Source: Roseimaritima sediminicola (GTDB lineage Bacteria > Planctomycetota > Planctomycetia > Pirellulales > Pirellulaceae). Taken from it: DNA of 64,000 nucleotides. Positions 11,863-20,073 of this stretch are shown here, in pieces (position 1 is the first letter of the stretch; every line of letters begins with the position of its first letter). The notes beneath the pieces were generated by a model, which was not told where the DNA came from, did not search any database, and worked only from the letters and a program-made list of their open reading frames with translations. The stretch is taken from positions 36,001 through 100,000 of the forward strand of contig NZ_WIAD01000006.1 of assembly GCF_009618275.1 (NCBI RefSeq), read 5' to 3'. Made by a program: the position numbers and the translations under genes.

Positions 11863-12098
11863 TGCCTTCCCTCCCTGATTGGGGTGAGCCGCGCCGCGGG
11901 GGCGTGGCGGGATGCAAACCATTGGACGGCCGGGCTGGCCCGGGTTGTACGGGGCAAGGCCCGACTGTCTCCAATCTCTAATTATCGACTGTGCGTTCGG
12001 GTCGCTAGAGCAATTTGATCTGCGACGCAGCGTTTGACGCATTTTGAAACACGCGTACGAACTGTCCCTTCCCCCTCTTCAGAAGGCTGCTTGCTGTC

Positions 12099-13610
12099 AT
12101 GATCGCCGCCATCCTGCTGGTTGCCGTGTGGTTGCTGCTGGCGCTGTTGCTGCGCGCAGCGGTGCCGCTGTTCGCTGCCGTCCGGATACCCGCTTCGCTG
12201 CTGGCCGGCGGGATCGGCTTGGTGGTGTTGCAGTTGCCCGCTTGGCTGGGAGGCACGGCCCCGCGGCCTGGGCTGTGGCCCGCGGCGGCTCGCTGGATGG
12301 AAACCACGACGCGCTGGAGCGACACGCTGCAGGCCTGGCCGGGCGTCCTGATCGCGGTCGTGTTCGCCGGCCTGCTGCTGGCACGTCCCCCGCGAACGGC
12401 CGGCGGCGGGCGGGACCGCGGCGAATTGAAACGCGTGGGCCGCGAAGGTTTGATGGTGTGGATCATCGTGCTGGGCCAGACCACCGTGGGCATGTGGATC
12501 ACTTGGTTGATCATTCAACCGTTGTATAACCTGCCCAGCGCCACCGGGATGCTGATCGAAACCGGCTTTGCCGGCGGTCATGGTACGGCCGCGGCGATGG
12601 GGATCGTGTTCGAACATCCCAGTATCGACTTGGATGCCGGGCTGGATCTGGGGCTGTTGATGGCCACTGCCGGGCTGGCGTTTGGGTTGGTTTCGGGCAT
12701 CGTCTGGATCAACCTGGCAATCTGGATGGGGTGGTACACGCCGGAGGATCGACCGCTTGCCGCAGCCAAATCCGATACCGAATCCGATGCCAGTTCCCCG
12801 CCGGCAACCGGCCCGCCACTGGGAACCGCTCGCCTGGACGGCAACGTTCTGGATCCGCTGCTCTTGCAAGCCATGTGGCTGATGTTGGCATTTGGGATCG
12901 GCCTGGCGCTGCAGGAAGGGGTGCGTCTGGGCGGCCTACAGCTGGACGAGTGGCGCGGCGCCGGCTTCGATGCGGCGACTGCAGAACAGGACGTCGGTAG
13001 GTCGGCGCTGCGCGAGCGGATGAGCGTGGGCGGGGTGCTGGGCAGTTTTCCGCTGTTCATCTACACCTTGTTTGGCGGCGCGATCGTGCGGTCCGTTCTG
13101 CAGTGGAGCGGGCAGGGTCGTCGCATCGATCCCCACACCATCGCTCGGTTGGTCGCGGCCGCCATGGATGTGTTGGTGGTCGCCGCCGTGGCGACGCTGA
13201 ACCTGACGGCCGTCGCCGCGTTGTGGGTGCCGTTTACCTGTTTGTTCCTCGGCGGCGCGGTGTGGGCGTCGTTCTGTCTGCTGGGACTGTCGCGCCTGAT
13301 CCTGCCGAGCGGCCTGTGGTTTCCGTTGGGATTAATTAATTACGGGATGTCCACCGGCACCACGGCGACCGGCTTCGTGCTGCTGCGCGTCGTGGATCCG
13401 AACCTCCGCAGCGGCGCCGGCGAGGTGTATGCGTTGGCCGCCCCGCTGTCGGCCCCGTTCATCGGCGGCGGTATGTTGACGATCGCCCTGCCGCTGCTGG
13501 TCCTGCCCCATGCTTCGAGTGCCGTGGTGACGCTGGTTCTGACGAGCGTGCTGTTGGTCCTGATCGGTGTTGGGGTGGGGCTGAGACGCCGAGAGGAAGG
13601 GGGCGGCTAG
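12099..13610 (+). CDS. gltS: GltS-like sodium/glutamate symporter family protein
   Basis: A 503-residue integral membrane protein with about ten to twelve hydrophobic segments and the GltS hallmark GGHGTAAAMG in the first half, where substrate and Na+ are thought to bind. A second inverted-repeat half ends in FIGGGMLTIALPLLVLP. GltS proteins import glutamate with Na+; the planctomycete homologues are longer, and here an extra cytoplasmic linker of about 70 residues (PEDRPLAAAKSDTESDASSP) separates the halves. It ends in the four bases CTAG shared with the stop codon of the convergent MoxR gene. Substrate is inferred from family. Confidence 0.85.
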   Translation: MIAAILLVAVWLLLALLLRAAVPLFAAVRIPASLLAGGIGLVVLQLPAWLGGTAPRPGLWPAAARWMETTTRWSDTLQAWPGVLIAVVFAGLLLARPPRTAGGGRDRGELKRVGREGLMVWIIVLGQTTVGMWITWLIIQPLYNLPSATGMLIETGFAGGHGTAAAMGIVFEHPSIDLDAGLDLGLLMATAGLAFGLVSGIVWINLAIWMGWYTPEDRPLAAAKSDTESDASSPPATGPPLGTARLDGNVLDPLLLQAMWLMLAFGIGLALQEGVRLGGLQLDEWRGAGFDAATAEQDVGRSALRERMSVGGVLGSFPLFIYTLFGGAIVRSVLQWSGQGRRIDPHTIARLVAAAMDVLVVAAVATLNLTAVAALWVPFTCLFLGGAVWASFCLLGLSRLILPSGLWFPLGLINYGMSTGTTATGFVLLRVVDPNLRSGAGEVYALAAPLSAPFIGGGMLTIALPLLVLPHASSAVVTLVLTSVLLVLIGVGVGLRRREEGGG

Positions 13611-14599
13611 GCTTCTCTGGCCAGCAACTCGTCGATGACGGCGTCGGTGGAAACGCCTTCGGCCTGGCCTTCGAAGTTCAACATGATCCGGTGCCGCAGG
13701 GCTTGATGGGCCACGGTGCGGATGTCTTCGCGAGCCACATGGAAACGTCCGTCGAGGGCGGCGTGGATCTTGGCGGCCAGGATCACCGCCTGAGCGCCGC
13801 GCGGACTGCTGCCGTAGCGGACAAAACGCTGGACCATCGGCGTCGCCAACGCATGCTCGGGGTGGGATCCCATCACGACCTCGATCGCATAGCGGCGGAT
13901 CGAATCGGCGATCGGGATCTTGCGAGCCAACCGATTCATTTCCAACACGCGGGCCTGCGGCAAAATCTTCTTGGCCGCTACCGAATCGCTCTCGGTCGTG
14001 CGATCCATGATCGTTTCCATCTCGTCGGTCGTCGGAAAAGGCACGATCAACTTAAACAGAAAACGGTCCAACTGGGCTTCGGGCAACGGATAGGTGCCCT
14101 CCATTTCCAGCGGGTTCTGCGTGGCCAACACGAAAAACAATCCGTCCAAGGCATGCGAGATACCGCCCACGGTGACGCTGTGTTCCTGCATCGCTTCGAG
14201 CAGCGCGGACTGCGTCTTGGGCGTGGCCCGGTTGATCTCATCGGCCAGCACGACGTTTGCGAAAATCGGCCCGCGTTCGAACTGGAACTTTTTCGATCCA
14301 TCGGCCGCTTCGGCCAAGACGTTCGTGCCCAACAGGTCCGCCGGCATCAGGTCCGGCGTGAACTGGATGCGCGAGAACCGCGAATCCAAGGCGTCAGACA
14401 GAGTGCGAACCAACAACGTCTTGCCCAGGCCGGGAACGCCTTCGAGCAGGACGTGGCCGCCGGCGACGAGGGCGATCAGGACGCTGTCGACCGTTTCACG
14501 TTGTCCGACGATCACCCGGCCGACCTCCTCCTGCAGACGTCGGAAGTCGCCGCGAAAGGATTGAAACTGCTCCAGCAATTGGGGATCGACGTCGCTCAT
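13607..14599 (-). CDS. MoxR-family AAA+ ATPase
   Basis: A 330-residue AAA+ protein with Walker A EGVPGLGKT (about 49-57), Walker B VVLADEINR (about 111-119), sensor-1 ATQNPLEMEGTYPLPEAQLDRF and a C-terminal lid domain. MoxR ATPases act as chaperone-like factors that activate metalloenzymes or envelope complexes, usually with DUF58/VWA partner genes; none is adjacent here. ATG at 14599 (MSDVDPQLLEQF) fits family N-termini; longer upstream frames are GC-rich readthrough. It is last in a minus-strand series, 110 bp after the FMN reductase, so operon membership is likely but not certain. Confidence 0.93.
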   Translation of the reverse strand: MSDVDPQLLEQFQSFRGDFRRLQEEVGRVIVGQRETVDSVLIALVAGGHVLLEGVPGLGKTLLVRTLSDALDSRFSRIQFTPDLMPADLLGTNVLAEAADGSKKFQFERGPIFANVVLADEINRATPKTQSALLEAMQEHSVTVGGISHALDGLFFVLATQNPLEMEGTYPLPEAQLDRFLFKLIVPFPTTDEMETIMDRTTESDSVAAKKILPQARVLEMNRLARKIPIADSIRRYAIEVVMGSHPEHALATPMVQRFVRYGSSPRGAQAVILAAKIHAALDGRFHVAREDIRTVAHQALRHRIMLNFEGQAEGVSTDAVIDELLAREA

Positions 14600-14709
14600 G
14601 GATTCGGCAAGGGGGTGCGTCGGGGAAGACGTCCTGGGCAGGGCGGTAGGAAGCGGCCGTGCAGGACGAGTCGGGATTTCAAGAAGGCGCGAGTTCAGGA
14701 GGCGGGGGT

Positions 14710-15252
14710 TCAGGAGGCGGGGTTCGTATCGGCCGGTCGCACCGCGTCGCTGATGCGAAGCGTCTCTTCGACCAATTGGTCCACGCGAACCAACGCCGTC
14801 TCGTCGGTGATTTGACCGTCGTCGAAAGCGTCGCCCACAGCGTACACGAAACGCGGCACCACCAGGCAACGAAAATCCAACATCAGGCTGTTGGCCAGCC
14901 CCATCGCCGACATGTAACTGCCCCGCCCACCGGCGGCCAACAACATGCCCACAACCTTATCGTTCCAGGCGCGTCCGGTCAGCTCGACCAGGTTCTTCGC
15001 CGCGGCGTTGACGTCGAAATTATAGACCGGCGACGCCAACAGCACGGCCGAGGCGCGTTGGACTTGATCGATCGCCTCGGCAACGCCCGGTTGCCCATAG
15101 GCCGAGTGGCCATCGCAAAACGGCAAGGGACGTTCCACCAGATCCAGCAGTTCAAAAGGACGGTCCATCTTTTTCAGTCGCTCGCACGCCGCGAACGCCA
15201 ACAATCGACTGCGGCTGTTGGGGTGCAAACTGGAACTGATGACGAGAATCAT
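14710..15252 (-). CDS. NAD(P)H-dependent FMN reductase family protein
   Basis: A 180-residue flavodoxin-like protein. ILVISSSLHPNSRSRLLA is the phosphate-binding loop of the FMN_red family and LLASPVYNFDVNAAAKNLVEL is the conserved second flavin-binding block. Such enzymes reduce FMN or quinones with NAD(P)H in the cytoplasm. The stop lies within a short direct repeat (CAGGAGGCGGGG-like, 14696-14722). It is 18 bp downstream of the degenerate receiver-like gene and most probably co-transcribed with it. Confidence 0.9.
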   Translation of the reverse strand: MILVISSSLHPNSRSRLLAFAACERLKKMDRPFELLDLVERPLPFCDGHSAYGQPGVAEAIDQVQRASAVLLASPVYNFDVNAAAKNLVELTGRAWNDKVVGMLLAAGGRGSYMSAMGLANSLMLDFRCLVVPRFVYAVGDAFDDGQITDETALVRVDQLVEETLRISDAVRPADTNPAS

Positions 15253-15270
15253 GAGGCTGCTCTTGCAAGG

Positions 15271-16035
15271 TTAAACGGAAAGGAAGGTTGAGCTGGACGG
15301 GACGCTCTGGTCGCACAGAAAACGCAAAATGGCGTCGCGACGATAGGGTTTGCTCAGCACCACATCCAGGCCGCCCCGATGCGCCGCGTCGATCTGTTCC
15401 AGACGCGGGTAATTCACCAACCAAGCGTGTCGATGCGGTTCGGCTGTGGCCAAGCCGTCCAGCCGCTCGCGCCAACACCGCGGGGAACAGGCCGGCGCGG
15501 CCGAATCATCCCACAGCACCCGGCCGACCTGTCGCAGACGCCGGGCCGAAGCGGTGGGCTGCCACAACGCCGCGGCGCCGCAGCCGTCCAGCACATCCAG
15601 CAGCGCGGCCGCCTGGGATTCGGTCGCCGCCACGACGAGCGTCAAACCACTCACCGCCGCGATTGCTTGCGGCAGCGGCTGGAAGGATTCGGGAAGGATC
15701 TGATTCCAAGCGTGCCAGGCGGTGCGCTGCCAATCCGGCCACGGTTGGCCGGTCCGCTGTTCGCCTTGGGCACCGCTGCCCTCGATCAAGATCCGCTGCG
15801 CATCGGGATACCGCTGGGCGAACGTGTCCAGCAGCGTCTGGGGAACCAACCGGCGGCGGTCGCGGGCGAGGATCACGTGCGTGACCGCCTCGGCCGGATG
15901 GTCCAAGGCGGCTGGAAGGTCCTCGCGCAGGGCCACCTGGGCCGCGTGACGCTGGCAGTAGGCAAACGCTTCACGCATCTCGGGCTCGGTAGGTCTGCCG
16001 ATCCACAGCACCGTCCGCGGCCGATGGTCGCTCAT
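15271..16035 (-). CDS. Degenerate receiver-like protein, unknown function
   Basis: The 254-residue product has two alpha/beta halves. Each resembles a CheY-like receiver without its phosphoacceptor: an N-terminal TVLWIGRPTEPEMREAFAYC pattern with THVILARD where the Asp loop would be, and a second with LTLVVAATESQAAALLDVL ending in VVLSKPYRRDAILRFL, which mimics the receiver KP motif. No output domain is visible. The ATG overlaps the stop of the HTH/PTS-IIA gene (ATGA), so the two are translationally coupled. A phosphorylation-independent protein-protein interaction role is plausible inference. Confidence 0.72.
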   Translation of the reverse strand: MSDHRPRTVLWIGRPTEPEMREAFAYCQRHAAQVALREDLPAALDHPAEAVTHVILARDRRRLVPQTLLDTFAQRYPDAQRILIEGSGAQGEQRTGQPWPDWQRTAWHAWNQILPESFQPLPQAIAAVSGLTLVVAATESQAAALLDVLDGCGAAALWQPTASARRLRQVGRVLWDDSAAPACSPRCWRERLDGLATAEPHRHAWLVNYPRLEQIDAAHRGGLDVVLSKPYRRDAILRFLCDQSVPSSSTFLSV

Positions 16036-16754
16036 GCTTCGTCCTCGAGTTCCGCATCCTCGAGTTCGGTTTCGGCGCGTTCCAGTGCCTCGCGGACTTC
16101 GGCCGGCGAACCGGCCTCGCGGATGTTCGTTACCATCTCGCCGCCGGACAGCAGCCGGCTGAGCCTGGCCAGGATCTTCAGGTGCGCCCGGTCGTCGTAG
16201 CTGCACAGCAAGAAGAAGACGTCGGTCAAATGGCCGCGATCGGAGAACGGGATCGGCGCCGGGCACACCCCCACGGCCATCAAGGATTGCGCCAGGATCG
16301 AGGTTTGCGGCCGCCGCGGGTGCAACAGCGCCACCCCACAGTCCAGGGCCGTGGGATGCAATTCTTCACGTTGCCGGACCGCTTCGGCCATGGCCGGGGC
16401 ATCCCACAGCAACCCCGTGGTCGCCGCCAAATCGGCCATCGAACGGATCACCGAGCCGCGGGTCCGGGCGTTCAGGGGCACCGCGATGGCTTCCAGCGGA
16501 CACAGGTCCACGATCCGGCCGATCGGTTCCTGGACCGTTTTGGTTTCCCACAGCATCTCTTCGACGTCGCCCAGTTGTTCTTCGTCGCTGCGGCCGATGC
16601 GTTGTTCCATGTAATGATGGATCTCCGCTTCGGAAAAACGCCATTCGTTCTGGACCCGACGACCGGGTAATTTGCCGCGTTCAGCCAGTTTGATCACTTG
16701 GTCGGGCGTCAATCGCAGGAACGCGGCCAAATGTCCGACGTCAAAATCGTCCAT
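16032..16754 (-). CDS. HTH plus PTS EIIA-like (fructose type) regulator
   Basis: A 240-residue protein with an N-terminal excisionase/MerR-like helix-turn-helix (HLAAFLRLTPDQVIKLAERGKLPGRR, split after 20; residues about 7-40) and a PTS_EIIA type-2 domain from about 70 onward. The EIIA active-site histidine corresponds to the H in GVALLHPRRP. PTS IIA domains receive phosphate from HPr; fused to HTH they usually control transcription rather than transport sugar. No EIIB/EIIC gene is nearby, supporting a regulatory role. ATG at 16754 fits the domain start; a GGAGGA stretch lies just upstream. The protein ends in an acidic ELEDAELEDEA tail. Confidence 0.85.
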   Translation of the reverse strand: MDDFDVGHLAAFLRLTPDQVIKLAERGKLPGRRVQNEWRFSEAEIHHYMEQRIGRSDEEQLGDVEEMLWETKTVQEPIGRIVDLCPLEAIAVPLNARTRGSVIRSMADLAATTGLLWDAPAMAEAVRQREELHPTALDCGVALLHPRRPQTSILAQSLMAVGVCPAPIPFSDRGHLTDVFFLLCSYDDRAHLKILARLSRLLSGGEMVTNIREAGSPAEVREALERAETELEDAELEDEA

Positions 16755-17065
16755 CGAAAAACTCTTTTGAAGCTCGGTAAGGAGGATGCTAGCAGGGCTC
16801 GCAAAAGCCCGCTTCGTCAACGAATAAACCGCATCGTGGCACGCTCTCTGGCAGCTGTCCAGGGTTCACCCCGGCGGGGACACTTTTGCTAGCACCCTCT
16901 GGACTTTCCCGGTCGGCGGCTTTTTCGACTTGACCAAATCTTGGGAACGGTGACAATCGTTCTCGCTCGCCACCCAGGCCAGCGGATTCAGGACGAATCC
17001 ACGCTGTGCAACGCGAGTCTTTTTCCCAGGATAGCCCTACCACATCTGCGGCAAGGAGGCCGGAC
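16755..17065. other. Divergent intergenic region without a gene
   Basis: These 311 bp separate the minus-strand regulator operon from the plus-strand MurE-like gene and must hold promoters for both. Only the AAGGAGG ribosome site for the MurE-like gene (about 17053-17059) is clear. No palindromic repeat or RNA gene was recognised. Confidence 0.6.
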
Positions 17066-18562
17066 ATGGTTGGAATCGATGCAAGCGAGCTGCGTCCCGC
17101 AAGTCTTCGAGAATTGTTTCCTGAAGCCCGATTCATCGGTGCCCAGGACATCCAAGTCTCTCGCTTGGCGGTTGATTCCGCCGCTTGTCGGCGTGGTGAT
17201 TTAATCGTCGTCGACTGTGCCACGGCGGACCCCCAGCAAGCGATCGCCGAAGCTTTGGCTCGTGGCGCGGCGGGCATCCTGTGCGAGCAACTATTGCCCT
17301 GTCCCCTGCCCCAGTGCGTGGTGCCGGACGCCCTGGCCGCGACGGCTTTGGTGGCCGATGCGTTGGCCGGACGCCCGACCCGCGACGTCTACACCGTGGG
17401 CGTGATCGGACCAGCCGGAAAGACGACGACCGCGTTGTTGGTCGCCGCGGCCTTGCGAGCCGCTGGAATCCGCACCGCTTACAACACGGACCTGGGGACC
17501 TGCGATGGCGTCCTGCAAGTGACGCCCGGCCATGCGGTCAACGATCCTATCGGACAATCGCAGTGGTTGGCTGATACCCGCGACTGCGGCTGCGAAACGG
17601 CCGTTCTGGAATTGAACGAGCGGATGCTGGCCAACCACTGCCTGGAACCGCTGCAGTTGGATCTGTTGGTCATCACCGGTAACCCCGGACGCACCGGCGA
17701 ATTCGGACCGCATCAGTTGCAAACGGCCTTGGATCATTTGAACCCCGAGGGCATGGTCGTGGTTTCGGCCGACAGTCCGCAAGCGGTGCGGATGGTGACC
17801 GATGCCGGGGTGCGGCGATTGACTTACGGACTGCGCAAGCAGGCCGACATCAGCGCCAAGGTGTTCGAGCAGGTGGCCGGTCAGACGACCCTGCTGATCA
17901 CCGCCGGCGATACCACGGCCGCGATGGAAACCCAGTTGACCGGTCCGGCCATGGCCTCCAACCAATTGGCCGCCGTCGCCGTGGGGATGCTGGCCGAGCT
18001 GGACCTGCCACGAGCGATCGAAGCGGTCGTATCGGTCAAGCAGATTCCGGGGCGCATGGATCGTATTACCGGTTACGACACCGCCGCGGTGGTACTGGAT
18101 TCAGCCGATACCCCAGGGCGATTGAGCGAAACGTTGCGGACGTTGCGGCGGGAACGCCAGGGCGGACGACTGTGGTGCGTCGTCGCCGCCGACGAGCGAG
18201 CCGAGGACGTGCAGCATGCGAACCTCGGCGCGGCGGCCGAACGCTTTGCCGATCGAGCCATCTACACCAGCGGAGCCGGCGGTAAGGAAGCCTTCTTGGC
18301 CACCTCGCACGCGATGTTGGACGGAGTCCGTCGGCCGGCCGAACCGCGTCTGATCGCCGACCGCCAACGCGCGATCGAGTGGGCCGTGGCCCACGCGGCC
18401 CCCGAAGACACGATCTTGATCGCCGGCGGTTATGCCAGCGACAGTCCGCACGCGCACCGCAGCACGATCGAAGCCGATCGCCGGCTGGTCGAAGAGGCTC
18501 AGGAGCGGCCCGCCACCCCGCGAGCGGTCATGCCCGCGACGATCCCCTTCCCGGTAGCGTAG
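17066..18562 (+). CDS. MurE-like Mur ligase family protein, catalytically degenerate
   Basis: The 498-residue protein has the three-domain layout and length of MurE (UDP-MurNAc-dipeptide ligase of peptidoglycan synthesis). The ATP loop is GPAGKTTT (residues 115-122), close to the usual GTNGKTT, and DSADTPGRLSETLRTL aligns with the family DYAHTPDSLE block. Three other signatures are lost: the DHLDYH metal/acid block reads NPGRTGEF, the DNPR substrate-Arg motif has no counterpart (TSGAGGKEA there), and the GKGHE block reads AGGYASDSP. It may bind ATP but probably does not add an amino acid. AAGGAGG precedes the ATG. A single gene before a convergent terminator. Confidence 0.85.
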   Translation: MVGIDASELRPASLRELFPEARFIGAQDIQVSRLAVDSAACRRGDLIVVDCATADPQQAIAEALARGAAGILCEQLLPCPLPQCVVPDALAATALVADALAGRPTRDVYTVGVIGPAGKTTTALLVAAALRAAGIRTAYNTDLGTCDGVLQVTPGHAVNDPIGQSQWLADTRDCGCETAVLELNERMLANHCLEPLQLDLLVITGNPGRTGEFGPHQLQTALDHLNPEGMVVVSADSPQAVRMVTDAGVRRLTYGLRKQADISAKVFEQVAGQTTLLITAGDTTAAMETQLTGPAMASNQLAAVAVGMLAELDLPRAIEAVVSVKQIPGRMDRITGYDTAAVVLDSADTPGRLSETLRTLRRERQGGRLWCVVAADERAEDVQHANLGAAAERFADRAIYTSGAGGKEAFLATSHAMLDGVRRPAEPRLIADRQRAIEWAVAHAAPEDTILIAGGYASDSPHAHRSTIEADRRLVEEAQERPATPRAVMPATIPFPVA

Positions 18563-18588
18563 CCCCAGCCGCGCGTTTCGCGGCTTAT

Positions 18589-18657
18589 GTGAGCCGTTTG
18601 GGCGATAGCCCCGGTTTTTTGGGTGACCAAACCGAGGCCGTTCGCCTTGGGCGGCTG
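18589..18657. repeat. GTGAGCCGTTT palindrome, copy A
   Basis: GTGAGCCGTTTGGGCGATAG opens an imperfect inverted repeat whose right arm (to about 18657) is more diverged. The same left arm recurs at 56601 with a better-preserved partner. It lies 26 bp after the MurE-like stop in a convergent gap, upstream of the terminator at 18765. Confidence 0.7.
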
Positions 18658-18764
18658 AATAGATCGACGGCCGCGAGCCGCGCATTTTCGCACCGCAGGA
18701 TCCGGAAACCCCCAACCGCCGTCCCCGCGCCCCGCGGTTCATTTGATCAGCCGTGAAAAACCAC

Positions 18765-18797
18765 AAAAAAACCCTGGCTGTGCAGCCAGGGTTTTTT
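18765..18797. terminator. Bidirectional intrinsic terminator
   Basis: The stem CCCTGGCT / AGCCAGGG with loop GTGC is flanked by A-rich sequence on the left and six T on the right, giving a U-tail on both strands. It sits between the convergent MurE-like gene and rpsG and would end both transcripts. Confidence 0.88.
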
Positions 18798-18847
18798 CGT
18801 CGTTTTGATGGGACGCTTCCGACCGGCGGTTGCCAGTCGATTGCGTG

Positions 18848-19318
18848 TTACCAGGCGAAGTGCGAGAACGCTTTGTTGGCGTCCGCCATGCGGTGGGTGT
18901 TTTCCCGCTTGGTGTAGGCGACGCCTTCCTTCTTGTAGGCGGCCAGGACTTCGTCGGCTAATTTCAGGTGGGTCGGGCGGCCCTTTTTGTCGCGGATCGC
19001 GCCGAGCACCCAGCGGATGGCCAAGCTTTGCTGACGCGTGCGGTTGACCTGCATCGGGACCTGGTAGCTGGCACCGCCGACGCGTTTGCTGCGAACTTCG
19101 ACGAACGGTTTGACGTTCTCGATCGCCTCTTCGAACACTTCGATCGGTTCGGCATCGGGCAGCCGACGTCCGATCTCTTCCAGGGCGTCGTAGAACACGT
19201 TTTGCGCGACGGTTTTCTTGCCGTCCTGCATCAGGCAGTTGATGAACTTGCTAGCCAGCGCGGAATTGAACCGCGGGTCGGGCTTGAAGTGCGAACGGCT
19301 GGCAGTGATACGTCCCAT
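18848..19318 (-). CDS. rpsG: Ribosomal protein S7
   Basis: A 156-residue full-length S7, the small-subunit protein that nucleates assembly of the 16S rRNA 3' domain. It has the standard [22 protein letters not shown]-domain blocks (broken here to stay short: [16 protein letters not shown]), the [19 protein letters not shown] loop region and the C-terminal [15 protein letters not shown]. It is 65 bp downstream of rpsL. In most bacteria fusA and tuf follow; here a terminator follows instead, so the str operon is reduced to two genes. Confidence 0.98.
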   Translation of the reverse strand: MGRITASRSHFKPDPRFNSALASKFINCLMQDGKKTVAQNVFYDALEEIGRRLPDAEPIEVFEEAIENVKPFVEVRSKRVGGASYQVPMQVNRTRQQSLAIRWVLGAIRDKKGRPTHLKLADEVLAAYKKEGVAYTKRENTHRMADANKAFSHFAW

Positions 19319-19383
19319 AGAGCGGTCTCTAACGCGAAAATTGTATTGTGTTGAAGTGTTGTTCGAATTCTCGAAGCGGCTGC

Positions 19384-19752
19384 TTAGCCCTTCTTGGCAC
19401 CGTAGCGGCTGCGAGCCTGCTTGCGGTTGTCCACGCCCAGCGTGTCACGCGAACCGCGGACGACCTGGTAACGCACACCCGGAAGGTCACGGACACGACC
19501 GCCGCGAACCAGCACGATCGAGTGTTCCTGCAGGTTGTGGCCTTCGCCGGGGATGTACACGGTGACTTCTTTGCCGTTGCTCAACCGAACACGCGTAATT
19601 TTTCGCAGTGCCGAGTTCGGCTTTTTGGGCGTCATCGTACGCACCTGCAAGCACACGCCTTGCTTCTGCGGACATTTCTCCAACACCGGCGATTTGGTCA
19701 TTTTTCGCTGGCGTTTACGGGATTTACGAACCAGTTGGTTGATAGTGGGCAT
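19384..19752 (-). CDS. rpsL: Ribosomal protein S12 (Arg88 variant)
   Basis: A 122-residue S12, part of the decoding centre. Numbering is identical to E. coli S12 through the core: [11 protein letters not shown] places Lys43 and Lys44 normally, while [12 protein letters not shown] puts Arg at position 88 (codon CGT) where most bacteria have Lys. Lys88Arg is a known streptomycin-resistance change in E. coli. Other decoding residues (Pro91, the PNSA loop) are intact, so the protein should be functional. It is the first gene of a two-gene rpsL-rpsG unit with a recognisable promoter about 85 bp upstream. Confidence 0.98.
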   Translation of the reverse strand: MPTINQLVRKSRKRQRKMTKSPVLEKCPQKQGVCLQVRTMTPKKPNSALRKITRVRLSNGKEVTVYIPGEGHNLQEHSIVLVRGGRVRDLPGVRYQVVRGSRDTLGVDNRKQARSRYGAKKG

Positions 19753-19835
19753 CGGCTAATTTCGTTGAATTGCGACTGAACGCGTCCAGCCGTTGGGGCA
19801 CTAGGCTGGTTTGACATGCAAAACGTAAGCGGGCA

Positions 19836-19863
19836 AGTATCGCCCCTGACAGTCCCCTGTCAA
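19836..19863 (-). promoter_or_regulatory. Putative sigma70-type promoter of rpsL-rpsG
   Basis: On the minus strand a perfect TTGACA (19858-19863) is followed after 16 bp by GATACT (19836-19841), four of six matches to TATAAT, about 84 bp upstream of the rpsL ATG. This lies in the 321-bp gap (19753-20073) between rpsL and lpxD; apart from the lpxD ribosome site nothing else was recognised there. Confidence 0.5.
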
Positions 19864-20073
19864 GGGCTGTCGGCGACAGTGTAGCGAGCGTGGGGCAATT
19901 GCGTAACGGCAATTGCCCCTCAATCCGCGGCTTTTTCTCTCTTGTTTTCGGCGATCCCCTTGCGGTACACCTGTGCGGGAAGATCCAAGCGGCGAATCGG
20001 AACGCGGGACTGAGTTTTTGCGTTTGCTCACCCCCCACGCACCGCTCGCCCCTACCAGCCAAGGAGGGCTCTG

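Noticed and set aside
16835..16851. Sigma54-like TGGCACG...TGGCA sequence upstream of the MurE-like gene
   Set aside because: GG and GC elements are 11 bases apart instead of 10, and the -12 box is CTGGC rather than TTGC. Not called.
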